Shown here piece by piece: positions 1-9,025 of a DNA stretch of 18,885 bases. A program made the position numbers and the translations under genes. The notes beneath the pieces were generated by a model that did not search any database, was not told the DNA's origin, and saw only the letters and a program-made list of their open reading frames with translations. Source of the stretch: JBPOJN01 sp052033505 (GTDB lineage Bacteria > UBA10199 > JACPAL01 > GCA-016699445); the NCBI GenBank assembly GCA_052033505.1, contig JBPOJN010000032.1, positions 1-18,885 on the forward strand. The letters run 5' to 3'. Position 1 is the first letter of the stretch; every line of letters starts with the position of its first letter.

Positions 1-104
1 GACTTCGGAACGGTTGGTGATAGCCAGGGTTTTCGGTGCGATCAACTATAATCCTTAGCTTCGGCGCTCTTTTCAGGAAGATTTAAGTGTTATAATGCTC
101 CCTC
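1..104. other. Intergenic start of window with possible upstream gene tail
   Basis: No complete gene is visible here. Two plus-strand frames are open from the window edge and end at stops at about 49-51 and 56-58, so the last 16-18 codons of an upstream gene could be present, but the stretch is too short to choose a frame. Two exact TATAAT hexamers occur (47-52 and 91-96); only the second has an extended TGn element and sits directly before a gene. Confidence 0.4.
88..96 (+). promoter_or_regulatory. Extended -10 promoter element, leaderless arrangement
   Basis: The sequence TGTTATAAT is a perfect extended -10 element (TGn plus TATAAT). A poor -35 candidate, TTTTCA at 70-75, has only a 15-nt spacer, so recognition would rely on the extended -10. 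The start codon ATG begins 9 nt after the hexamer ends, which puts the expected first base of the transcript at about 103-105. The mRNA would therefore have essentially no leader, in agreement with the absence of a Shine-Dalgarno sequence. Confidence 0.6.
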
Positions 105-440
105 ATGGATTTTTTATTGGATTTTGAGCGTTACGGCGGTGGGTCACACCCGGTGCAATACACGGCGCGCTACGAAGGGCATGAGTATTATATCCGTTTT
201 CGAAGCGGTTTTCTGACGATCTCAAAAGATGACCAAGAAGTTTTCGGACAGGATTACGATTCTTGCCATCCCGACTATTCGGATAACGCTTGGAATGACG
301 AAGAGACCAATGTCTTGCTTCATTTGATCAGCGAGGCGGTGCGGAAGAAAGATTTTTCGTCTTTGAGCATACCGGAAAAAGGTAACGAACTAAAAAATCA
401 TCCTTTTTATAGAAAAGGGCCTTTTCCAAAAAGTGCTTAG
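105..440 (+). CDS. Hypothetical protein, 111 aa
   Basis: I do not recognise a family. The protein is soluble-looking, with no signal peptide or membrane segment, and is rich in aromatic and acidic residues in its first half (for example HEYYIRFRSG near residues 26-35 and DYDSCHPDYSDNAWNDEE near 50-67), with a basic, proline-containing C-terminus. The start is the only in-frame ATG: the same frame has a TAA at 93-95. There is no Shine-Dalgarno sequence, but a strong extended -10 element lies immediately upstream, so translation from a leaderless transcript is likely. The gene converges on guaA with a 9-nt gap between stop codons. Its coding status rests on the promoter, the clean frame and the amino acid composition; its function is unknown. 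Confidence 0.65.
   Translation: MDFLLDFERYGGGSHPVQYTARYEGHEYYIRFRSGFLTISKDDQEVFGQDYDSCHPDYSDNAWNDEETNVLLHLISEAVRKKDFSSLSIPEKGNELKNHPFYRKGPFPKSA
392..418 (-). terminator. Weak candidate terminator for guaB-guaA
   Basis: On the minus strand downstream of guaA, CCTTTT (418-413) and AAAAGG (407-402) can pair around a 5-nt loop, and a run of six T follows about 4 nt later (397-392). The stem is short and A/T-rich and lies inside the coding region of the convergent small gene, so this is only a tentative call. Confidence 0.25.
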
Positions 441-449
441 GAGAAAAAG

Positions 450-1995
<1,546 letters not shown>

Positions 1996-2003
<8 letters not shown>

Positions 2004-3456
2004 GTCGGTAGTTGGGGGCTTCCTTGGTGATGACGACGTCGTGCACGTGACTTTCTTTCAAGCCTGCGGACGTGATCTGTACGAATTTGGCTTTTTTGCG
2101 GAGCTCGTTTAAATTCGCCGCGCCCAAATAACCCATGCCGGAGCAGAGACCGCCGACTAATTGATGGATTTGGTCGGAGAGGGGGCCCCGATGCGGCACC
2201 ATGCCTTCGATGCCTTCCGGGACGAGCTTCGAGCTTTCTTTGGTCTCATCTTGGAAATAACGGTCGCGTCCGCCGCGTTTCATGGCGCCTAAAGATCCCA
2301 TGCCGCGATAGGTTTTGAAGGAACGTCCTTGATAGAGGATGGTTTCACCGGGCGCCTCGTCGGTACCGGCGAATAAGCTTCCGATCATGATGCAGCTCGC
2401 CCCGGCGGCCAAAGCTTTGGTCATGTCGCCCGAAAACTTGATGCCTCCGTCCGCGATGAGGGGAATGCCGTGTTTGGAGGCGACGGCGGCGCAATTCATG
2501 ATCGCCGAGAGCTGCGGGACGCCCACGCCGGAAACCATGCGCGTGGTGCAGATCGATCCGGGGCCGACGCCGACTTTAATCCCGTCGACGCCCGCGCGGA
2601 TTAAGGCCTCGGTGCCTTCGGCCGTCGCGACGTTTCCGGCGATCAAGGCCGTGTTTTTGAATTTCTTCCGGAATTCTCTGACCGTATCGAGGACGCTCTT
2701 CGAGTGGCCGTGCGCCGTGTCGATCGCGATCACGTCAACGTCTTCTTTGATCAGAAGTTCCGCGCGCTCAATCGCCGCCGCCCCGACGCCGATGGCCGCG
2801 CCGACGCGGAGACGGCCCAAGTCGTCTTTGCAGGAATTCGGATGACGCATGGCCTGCTCGATGTCCTTGATGGTGATGAGCCCTTTCAATCGGCCCTGGG
2901 CGTCCACAACCGGCAGCTTTTCGATGCGGTTTTTCTGCAATATCTCTTTGGCTTTCTCTAGCGTCACGCCTTCACGGACCGTGATGACTTTTTGGGTCAT
3001 GACTTCCGAGATTTTGAGGTTCAGGTTTTTGTGAAAGCGTAGGTCGCGATGCGTGAGGATGCCCACGAGTTTCTTGTCGACCGTGATCGGAACGCCCGAA
3101 ATATTGTGCGTCTTCATGATGTGGTCGGCCTCGCCCAATTTTTGATGAGGGCTTAACGTGATCGGTTCCAAGATCATACCCGATTGGGCACGTTTGACCT
3201 TTTCGACTTCGAGGGCCTGTTCTTCCGGCGTGAAATTCCGGTGCAGGATACCCATGCCACCTGCCCGAGCCATGGCGATCGCCGTCCGGGATTCGGTGAC
3301 GGAGTCCATGGCCGAAGAGATCAGCGGGATTTTAAGTTCGATCGTTTCGGTGAGCCTGACGCTGGTGTCGACTTGATGCGGGAGCACGGAACTTTCCGCG
3401 GGAAGCAATAAAACGTCGTCAAAAGTGTAGGCGATGGGAATGTGAGGGGCTTGCAT
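1996..3456 (-). CDS. guaB: Inosine-5'-monophosphate dehydrogenase
   Basis: Oxidises IMP to XMP with NAD+, the committed step towards GMP, and feeds the overlapping guaA gene product. The 486-residue protein begins with the characteristic TFDDVLLLPA (11-20). The TIM barrel is interrupted by two CBS domains at about residues 92-205 (second one around EVMTQKVITV and LPVVDAQGRLKGLITIKDIE). The active-site loop GPGSICTTR carries the catalytic Cys303, and the flap follows further on (GMGSLGAMKRGGRDRY). The length is standard. No Shine-Dalgarno sequence precedes the ATG; a TTGACA-N17-TAACTC promoter candidate ends 6 nt before it, so the transcript may be leaderless. The gene diverges from prkA over a 210-bp intergenic region. 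Confidence 0.98.
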
Positions 3457-3462
3457 GTCGAG

Positions 3463-3491
3463 GAGTTAGCAACGTGATTTTTGTTTGTCAA
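3463..3491 (-). promoter_or_regulatory. Candidate guaBA promoter abutting the start codon
   Basis: Read on the minus strand, an exact TTGACA (3491-3486), a 17-nt spacer ending in TGC (an extended -10 TGn), and TAACTC (3468-3463) are found. The -10 box is poor. Only 6 nt separate it from the guaB ATG, so transcription would start at or next to the start codon. No better promoter or ribosome-binding site was seen in the 210-bp gap. Confidence 0.45.
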
Positions 3492-3543
3492 TTTGGATTG
3501 AGCGCTTTGCGTCATAAAAAACTGATGGAAAGCGATACGAAGA

Positions 3544-3572
3544 TAGACAGTGCTGCGGGGCGTTGCTATAAT
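3544..3572 (+). promoter_or_regulatory. Strong sigma70-type promoter of the prkA operon
   Basis: TAGACA at 3544-3549 (5 of 6 matches to TTGACA), a 17-nt spacer, and an exact TATAAT at 3567-3572 preceded by TGC, giving an extended -10 element. Transcription would begin near 3579 and leave a leader of about 88 nt before prkA. This is the best promoter match in the window. It is of the housekeeping type; I saw no sigma54 -24/-12 element here. Confidence 0.75.
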
Positions 3573-3666
3573 GAAAAAGCAATAACATATCGTTTCTTCG
3601 CTCTTTCTCATTCCCGTGCCATCTTAAAAGATTTTTTCGATCGTCACCTAAAGGGGAGGAAGTCCT

Positions 3667-5730
3667 ATGGAGAAGACAGACATCATGCACCTGGTTCGCG
3701 AGCTTCACGATATCAAGGGATATCAGGAGCTGCATTGGGAGGGAAGCTATGATGATTATGTCTCGCTCGTTCAAAAAAATCCCGCGATCGCACGCACGGC
3801 CTTTCAGCGTATCTACGACATGATCCTCTCGCACGGCAGCGAGGAATACACCGAATATAAAAAACGCATCACACGCTACCACTTCTTCAAAGACCCGTTC
3901 GAGGACGGCAAGGACGCGGTCTTCGGTCTCGATATTCCACTCATGAAATTGGTCAATATGTTCAAGGCCGCGGCCAAGGGCTACGGCCCCGAAAAGCGCG
4001 TGTTGATCCTGCACGGGCCCGTCGGCAGCGCGAAGAGCACGATCGCGCGCCTGCTTAAAAAAGGCATCGAGGCGTATTCAAAAACTTCGGAAGGTGCGCT
4101 CTATACCTTCGTCTGGAAAAAGAACGGCCTTGAGAGCCCGCTATTCGGTTCCCAAGAAGAGATTCCTTGCCCGATGCACGAGGAGCCTTTGCGTCTGATC
4201 CCGGTTGAGTTCCGCTCGAAAATCCTTCAGACCATGAACGACAAACTTTCCGAGGATCAACGGTTTCATATTTCAGGAGATCTTTGCCCGCCGTGCCGGT
4301 TCATTTTCAAAGGCCTCATGAAGCAATACGACGGCGACTGGGGAAAAGTCGTCTCGCACATCCAGGTGAAGCGCCTCGTGCTTTCGGAAAAGGACCGTAT
4401 CGGCATCGGGACCTTCCAGCCGAAGGACGAAAAGAACCAAGACTCGACGGAGCTCACGGGTGACATCAACTATCGCAAGATCGCCGAATACGGGTCGGAT
4501 TCCGATCCGCGGGCTTTCAATTTCGACGGCGAATTCAACATCGCGAACCGGGGCATCATCGAGTTCATCGAAATCCTGAAACTCGACGTGGCCTTCCTCT
4601 ACGATCTCTTGGGCGCTTCGCAGGAACATAAGATTAAACCGAAGAAATTCGCCCAGACCGACATCGACGAAGTGATTTTAGGTCACACGAATGAGGCCGA
4701 ATACCGCAAGCTCCAGAACAACGAATACATGGAAGCCCTGCGCGACCGCACGATGAAGATCGACATCCCGTACATCACGAAGCTCGAGCAGGAAAAAAAC
4801 ATCTATGAGCGCGATTTCAATTCCCGAAAAATTTTAGGCAAGCATATCGCCCCGCATACGATCGAAATGGCGGCGATGTGGGCGATCTTGACGCGGCTCG
4901 AAGACCCGAAGAAGGCGAATTTAAGCCTGCTTCAAAAGCTCAAACTCTATGACGGCAAAACTCTGACCGGTTACACGGAAGACAACGTCAAAGAACTGCG
5001 GAAAGAGTCCGTGCACGAAGGCATGGACGGGATTTCCCCCCGCTACATCCAGGATAAGATTTCCAACTCTCTGGTTTCTGAACGCGCCAGCAGCTGCATC
5101 AATCCTTTCATGGTCTTAAACGAACTCGACAGCGGTCTCCGTCACCATTCGCTTCTAAAGGGCGACGAGCAGAAGAAGAGGTTCCGTGAATTGCTGACGG
5201 TCGTCAAAGAAGAGTACGAAGACATCGTGAAAAACGAAGTCCAGCGGGCTATTTCCGCCGACGAAGAAGCGATCAGCCGCTTAAGCTCCAACTACATCGA
5301 CAATGTGAAGGCCTATACACAAAAGGAAAAAGTAAAAAATAAATATACCGGCCAATATGAAGAATCGGATGAAAGATTGATGCGCGCGATCGAAGAGAAG
5401 ATCGACATTCCGGAGAGCCGCAAAGACGACTTCCGTCGCGAGATTATGAATTACATCGGCGCGCTGTCGCTCGAAGGCAAGACGTTCAGCTACAAGACGA
5501 ACGAACGCCTTCACAAAGCGCTCGAACTGAAGCTCTTCGAAGATCAAAAAGACACGATCAAACTCACGAGCCTGGTCACCAGCGTCATCGACAAGCAGAC
5601 GCAGGAAAAAATCGACATCGTCAAAAGCCGCCTGATTAAAAACAACAATTACTGCGATATCTGCGCGACCGACGTGCTGAACTTCGTGGCTTCGATATTC
5701 GCGAGAGGAGACGTCAAAGGCCACGCCTAA
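3667..5730 (+). CDS. prkA: PrkA family serine protein kinase / AAA+ protein
   Basis: PrkA (YeaG in enterobacteria) is a cytoplasmic AAA+ protein described as a serine kinase; in different bacteria it affects sporulation, nitrogen starvation and stationary-phase survival. The 687-residue protein shows the PrkA AAA domain with Walker A GPVGSAKS at 117-124 (Lys123), a cysteine set (Cys168 in CPMHEEP, and Cys207/Cys210 in LCPPC) and the conserved block GEFNIANRGIIEF at 288-300, which lies where Walker B is expected. The C-terminal PrkA domain contains a typical late motif DERLMRAIEEKI. It resembles the Bacillus-type PrkA in its cysteine pattern. A strong ribosome-binding site GGGGAGGA (3653-3660) sits 6 nt before the ATG. 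It is the first gene of a prkA-yeaH-spoVR operon, 6 nt from the next gene. Confidence 0.95.
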   Translation: MEKTDIMHLVRELHDIKGYQELHWEGSYDDYVSLVQKNPAIARTAFQRIYDMILSHGSEEYTEYKKRITRYHFFKDPFEDGKDAVFGLDIPLMKLVNMFKAAAKGYGPEKRVLILHGPVGSAKSTIARLLKKGIEAYSKTSEGALYTFVWKKNGLESPLFGSQEEIPCPMHEEPLRLIPVEFRSKILQTMNDKLSEDQRFHISGDLCPPCRFIFKGLMKQYDGDWGKVVSHIQVKRLVLSEKDRIGIGTFQPKDEKNQDSTELTGDINYRKIAEYGSDSDPRAFNFDGEFNIANRGIIEFIEILKLDVAFLYDLLGASQEHKIKPKKFAQTDIDEVILGHTNEAEYRKLQNNEYMEALRDRTMKIDIPYITKLEQEKNIYERDFNSRKILGKHIAPHTIEMAAMWAILTRLEDPKKANLSLLQKLKLYDGKTLTGYTEDNVKELRKESVHEGMDGISPRYIQDKISNSLVSERASSCINPFMVLNELDSGLRHHSLLKGDEQKKRFRELLTVVKEEYEDIVKNEVQRAISADEEAISRLSSNYIDNVKAYTQKEKVKNKYTGQYEESDERLMRAIEEKIDIPESRKDDFRREIMNYIGALSLEGKTFSYKTNERLHKALELKLFEDQKDTIKLTSLVTSVIDKQTQEKIDIVKSRLIKNNNYCDICATDVLNFVASIFARGDVKGHA

Positions 5731-5736
5731 ATCCTT

Positions 5737-6852
5737 ATGTTTGTAAAAATTGACAAGGATCACTCTCGTTTCAAGCAAATTGTACGCGGGAAAATTAAGC
5801 AAGAATTGAAGAAGTTCGTCACTAAAGGTGAAATGATCGGGAAGCAGGGCAAGGATTTGATCAGCATCCCCTTGCCGCAGATCGACATTCCGCACCTCGT
5901 GCACGATCCGCGCCAGGCCGGCGGCGTGGGACAAGGTGAAGGCGAGGTTGGGACACCGGTCGGCCGCGATGGTGACGAAGAGGGACAAGGCGGCCATGGA
6001 AAAGCCGGGAGTGACCCTTCGGAACATGCGCTCGAAGTCGACGTCCCGATCGAAGACTTAGCCCAGCTCCTGGGAGAAGACTTAGAGCTCCCGAAAATCA
6101 AACCGCGCGGCAACGACCAAATCGAAAGCGAGCGAGGGCGTTATGTCGGCATCTCGAACGCCGGCCCCGAATCCTTAAGACATTTCAAAAGAACCTACCG
6201 ACAGGCACTGCGGCGCCAGGTTATGGCGGGCGCCTACGATCCGCGCAACCCGCGCATTATTCCCGTCAAGGAAGACCGTCGTTACCGCGTGCGCAAGGTC
6301 CAGCCGCGGCCCGAGAGCAAGGCTGTCATCATTCTCATGATGGACGTCTCCGGTTCCATGGGCGCGGAACAAAAGGAAATCGTGCGCATCGAGACGTTTT
6401 GGATCGATACGTGGATCCGGGCGCATTATAAATCTCTCGAAACGCGTTACATCGTGCACGATGCGGTCGCGCGCGAAGTCGACCGTGATACGTTCTACCG
6501 CACGCGTGAGTCCGGCGGTACGATCATCTCTTCGGCCTACAAACTCTGTCTCGACATGATCAAAAATGATTACGATTCTGGAGAATGGAACGTTTATCCG
6601 TTCCATTTCTCGGACGGCGACAATTGGTCGGGGAGCGATACCCAGGAATGTCTGCGGTTATTGGCTGAGGAGCTGCTGCCGGTGGCCAACGTTTTTTGCT
6701 ACGGCCAGGTCGAGAGTGAGTACGGAAGCGGCCAATTCTTGGGCGATCTCCTGGGGCGTTTCGAAGGCGAAGACCGCGTTCTGACCTCGAAGATCTCCTC
6801 GCGTGATGCGATCTACGGATCGATCAAGGATTTTTTGGGAAAGGGACTTTAG
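5737..6852 (+). CDS. yhbH: YeaH/YhbH family protein (DUF444, VWA-like)
   Basis: DUF444 proteins are almost always encoded beside prkA and spoVR and are thought to act with the PrkA kinase; the biochemical role is unproven. The 371-residue protein has a basic N-terminal helix region, a glycine-rich flexible stretch at about 60-92, and a C-terminal von Willebrand A-like domain. In that domain the metal-site motif DVSGS is at 203-207, the family signatures ESGGTIISSA at 258-267 and SDGDNW at 292-297. The Shine-Dalgarno is weak, which fits translational coupling with prkA just upstream. The stop codon is directly followed by the spoVR ATG. The gene symbol is given by family resemblance; yeaH would be equally defensible. 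Confidence 0.93.
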   Translation: MFVKIDKDHSRFKQIVRGKIKQELKKFVTKGEMIGKQGKDLISIPLPQIDIPHLVHDPRQAGGVGQGEGEVGTPVGRDGDEEGQGGHGKAGSDPSEHALEVDVPIEDLAQLLGEDLELPKIKPRGNDQIESERGRYVGISNAGPESLRHFKRTYRQALRRQVMAGAYDPRNPRIIPVKEDRRYRVRKVQPRPESKAVIILMMDVSGSMGAEQKEIVRIETFWIDTWIRAHYKSLETRYIVHDAVAREVDRDTFYRTRESGGTIISSAYKLCLDMIKNDYDSGEWNVYPFHFSDGDNWSGSDTQECLRLLAEELLPVANVFCYGQVESEYGSGQFLGDLLGRFEGEDRVLTSKISSRDAIYGSIKDFLGKGL

Positions 6853-8334
6853 ATGTCGTTATCGCTCGAATTGATTAAAGCCCGCGACCAAATACGCGAG
6901 CATGCGCGCGCGGCGGGATTGGATTTTTTCGAGGTGATTTTCGAAGTTCTGGATTGGAATCAAATGAATTCCGTCGCCGCCTACGGCGGTTTCCCGAACC
7001 GTTACCCGCATTGGCGTTTCGGCATGGAGTATGAGCAGATCAGCAAGTCCTACGCCTATGGACTCTCGAAGATCTACGAAATGGTCATCAATAACGACCC
7101 GTCTTACGCTTACCTTTTGCACTCAAACGCCATCGTGGACCAGAAAATGGTCATGGCGCACGTCTACGGCCACTCCGACTTTTTCAAGAACAACGTCTAT
7201 TTTTCCGGCACGAATCGTAAAATGATCGACGAAATGGGCAATCACCGCTCCAAGGTTATGACACTCATGGCGGATCACGGATTGGATACCGTCGAAGGTT
7301 TCATCGACGTCTGCCTCTCGATCGAAAACCTGATCGACCGCCGCCGTGTGGGCGTAAGGCCCGAAAAACCGGCGTCCGACCAGAATAATCCGGGCGAGGG
7401 GACTGAGGCCGCGATTCACCGTTTTCCCAGCAAGGACTACATGGAACGGTTCGTGAACCCCCCCGAATACCTTCAGTCTCAGCGCGACAAGGCTAAGCAA
7501 AAAAAAGAAGAGGCTCATAAATTTCCCGAAAGACCCGAACGCGACGTCTTGAATTTCCTGTGGGAATACGCCCCGCTCGAGCAGTGGGAGAAAGACATTC
7601 TTTGGATCGTTCAAGAAGAGGCTTATTATTTCGCGCCGCAGGCCATGACCAAGATCATGAATGAAGGCTGGGCGTCCTATCATCATTCGCAAATCATGAC
7701 GGGCAAAGTTTTGAATGACGCCGAAATCATTGACTACGCAGACCATCACTCCGGCACGGTTTCCGCGCAGCCGGGGCGCTTAAACCCTTATAAACTCGGC
7801 ATGGAGCTTTTTCGCTCGATCGAGGAGCGCTGGAACAAAGGCCGCTTCGGTCCGGAGTACGATCGCTGCGATGACCTGAAGGAGAAGATAGCTTGGGATA
7901 AAAAAACGGGTCAAGGCCGCCAGAAAATATTCGAAGTCAGGAAACTCTATAATGATCTGACGTTCCTCGACGCCTTTCTGGACGAAGAATTTTGCCATCA
8001 ACACAAGCTCTTCATGTACGGCTACAATCCCCAGACGCGCGCCTATGAAATCGTAGACCGGGATTTTAAGAAAGTAAAAGCGAAGCTCCTGGAAAAGCTC
8101 GTGAACGTAGGGCAGCCTCGCATCGAAGTCGCGGATGGTAATGCCTATAACCGAGGCGAATTGATGCTGCATCACTTGCACGACGGCACCGACTTGAAGA
8201 GAGACTGGGCTTGGGAAGTGCTTCAAAACCTTCAGAGGATCTGGAAGCGTCCCGTTCACCTCAAGACAAAGGTGGAAGAGGAAGAAAGGCTCTTTTCCTA
8301 CGACGGTGCTGAGAGGAAAGAGCAAACGCCGTAA
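6853..8334 (+). CDS. spoVR: SpoVR family protein
   Basis: SpoVR (YcgB in enterobacteria) is the third member of the prkA-yeaH-spoVR trio. In Bacillus it is needed for spore cortex formation, and in enterobacteria it is linked to envelope stress; its molecular activity is not established. The 493-residue protein is soluble, aromatic-rich and full length for the family. It contains typical blocks such as MVMAHVYGHSDFFKNN (about residues 97-112), a central charged stretch rich in Lys/Glu, and IMNEGWASYHH in the middle. The ATG follows the yeaH stop with no spacer, with a GGGA-like ribosome-binding site inside the end of yeaH. The last 74 nt overlap, in antisense, the extended reading frame of the DUF422 gene. 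Confidence 0.95.
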   Translation: MSLSLELIKARDQIREHARAAGLDFFEVIFEVLDWNQMNSVAAYGGFPNRYPHWRFGMEYEQISKSYAYGLSKIYEMVINNDPSYAYLLHSNAIVDQKMVMAHVYGHSDFFKNNVYFSGTNRKMIDEMGNHRSKVMTLMADHGLDTVEGFIDVCLSIENLIDRRRVGVRPEKPASDQNNPGEGTEAAIHRFPSKDYMERFVNPPEYLQSQRDKAKQKKEEAHKFPERPERDVLNFLWEYAPLEQWEKDILWIVQEEAYYFAPQAMTKIMNEGWASYHHSQIMTGKVLNDAEIIDYADHHSGTVSAQPGRLNPYKLGMELFRSIEERWNKGRFGPEYDRCDDLKEKIAWDKKTGQGRQKIFEVRKLYNDLTFLDAFLDEEFCHQHKLFMYGYNPQTRAYEIVDRDFKKVKAKLLEKLVNVGQPRIEVADGNAYNRGELMLHHLHDGTDLKRDWAWEVLQNLQRIWKRPVHLKTKVEEEERLFSYDGAERKEQTP

Positions 8335-8440
8335 ACAGATGCAGGCCTAAACCTAAGACGCCTAAGAAAATTTCACCGATCCAAAACGTGATACCCAGAT
8401 TAAATAGCAGGATCCCCCAATAGAACACAGGTCCCAGCAC
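8261..8440 (-). CDS. 59-codon hydrophobic reading frame downstream of DUF422 gene
   Basis: If translated alone it would start at GTG 8440 and give 59 residues: about 40 hydrophobic residues forming one or two membrane helices, then the basic run HRRRKR and a proline-rich end. No convincing ribosome-binding site precedes the GTG. I favour the reading that this is the detached C-terminus of the DUF422 protein rather than an independent gene. The last 74 nt lie antisense to the 3' end of spoVR. Confidence 0.3.
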   Translation of the reverse strand: MLGPVFYWGILLFNLGITFWIGEIFLGVLGLGLHLFTAFALSSQHRRRKRAFLPLPPLS

Positions 8441-8443
8441 GGG

Positions 8444-9010
8444 TCAGCGCCGCGGCGGTGGGTTTTCGAAAAAACTTTCGAGCAGTGCGTAGAGAGCCAG
8501 GATCGTGAGCGCGACGACGAGCCAGCCCGCGAAGTTTGTCAGCGGCACTCCGAAATACTCACCTCCGTTCGGGTAATAAAAAATGCGCCCCAAAAACCAA
8601 CGATCGCCGCGCACGGCTAAAGGATCCACCACCACGTCCAAGAGCAGCATTAGAAGAGAGGTGACCAGAATCTTCCGTCCGCGCACCCATCTCTCTCCCC
8701 CGTCGAAATAATCCGCGTATTCATAGGCCGCATAAGCCAGGAAGGAATACGACAGCGAATCCCACACAGGCACGCCCAAGGCGATCCATTCCCCTTCGAG
8801 GTTTTCATACACATAGTGATACATCCCATAGGGGAAGCCGTTCCGGATCGAAGAGACTTCGGAGAGGAAGGCGATGCCGAATCCCAAGATCAAAAAGAGG
8901 ATCGTCCGGCCGACGCCACGGTTCAAAAAGCCGATCACGAGGAACGCCGCCAAAAAAGCGAAGACGTAAGGCCGGTGCGAAAACGTCGTCATCAGAAGGG
9001 ACGTATTCAT
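8444..9010 (-). CDS. Carotenoid biosynthesis protein, DUF422/CruF-like (probably truncated)
   Basis: DUF422 integral membrane proteins include CruF, the carotenoid 1',2'-hydratase, and the archaeal bisanhydrobacterioruberin hydratase. The 188-residue product has several membrane helices and the conserved family blocks SSIRNGFPYGMYHYV (residues about 50-65), VDPLAVRGDRWFLGRIFYYP and EYFGVPLTNFAGW. The start is supported by AAGGA five nt before the ATG. It lies 15 nt downstream of the HD-GYP regulator gene and is probably co-transcribed with it. The protein seems short: one further helix is encoded in the same frame after the TGA. No other carotenoid gene is present in the window, so the substrate cannot be judged. 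Confidence 0.85.
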   Translation of the reverse strand: MNTSLLMTTFSHRPYVFAFLAAFLVIGFLNRGVGRTILFLILGFGIAFLSEVSSIRNGFPYGMYHYVYENLEGEWIALGVPVWDSLSYSFLAYAAYEYADYFDGGERWVRGRKILVTSLLMLLLDVVVDPLAVRGDRWFLGRIFYYPNGGEYFGVPLTNFAGWLVVALTILALYALLESFFENPPPRR

Positions 9011-9025
9011 GGTGTCCTTAAAGAC

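Larger units (their letters stand above)
8261..9010 (-). pseudogene. DUF422 carotenoid biosynthesis gene interrupted by in-frame TGA (full extent)
   Basis: The 188-codon DUF422 frame ends at TGA (8446-8444), but the same frame continues with no shift for 60 sense codons to a second TGA (8263-8261). The continuation reads as a hydrophobic membrane segment, with VFYWGILLFNLGITFWIGE followed by a second hydrophobic stretch and then a basic tail. This is what I expect of the last membrane helix of this family. A single base change (for example CGA or TGG to TGA) explains the split. The unsplit product would be about 249 residues. Alternatives are a sequencing error, real read-through, or a separate small gene starting at the GTG at 8440. 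The split is seen directly; the ancestral unity is inferred. Confidence 0.6.

Noticed and set aside
47..52. A second TATAAT upstream of the first gene
   Set aside because: No acceptable -35 box or TGn element accompanies it and it may lie inside the tail of an upstream gene; the element at 91-96 is better placed.
3466..4014. A 182-codon minus-strand frame across the prkA promoter and prkA start
   Set aside because: It lies antisense to the well-supported prkA coding region and its promoter, and its product shows no recognisable domain.
5281..6027. A 248-codon minus-strand frame opposite prkA and yeaH
   Set aside because: It is antisense to two genes with clear family motifs; its composition (many Val/Phe/Asp from complemented codons) is typical of a shadow frame.
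8335..8443. CCTAA-like short direct repeats in the gap after spoVR
   Set aside because: They are explained as Gly/Leu codons of the hydrophobic frame on the minus strand (GVLGLGL) and are too few and irregular to be a repeat array.
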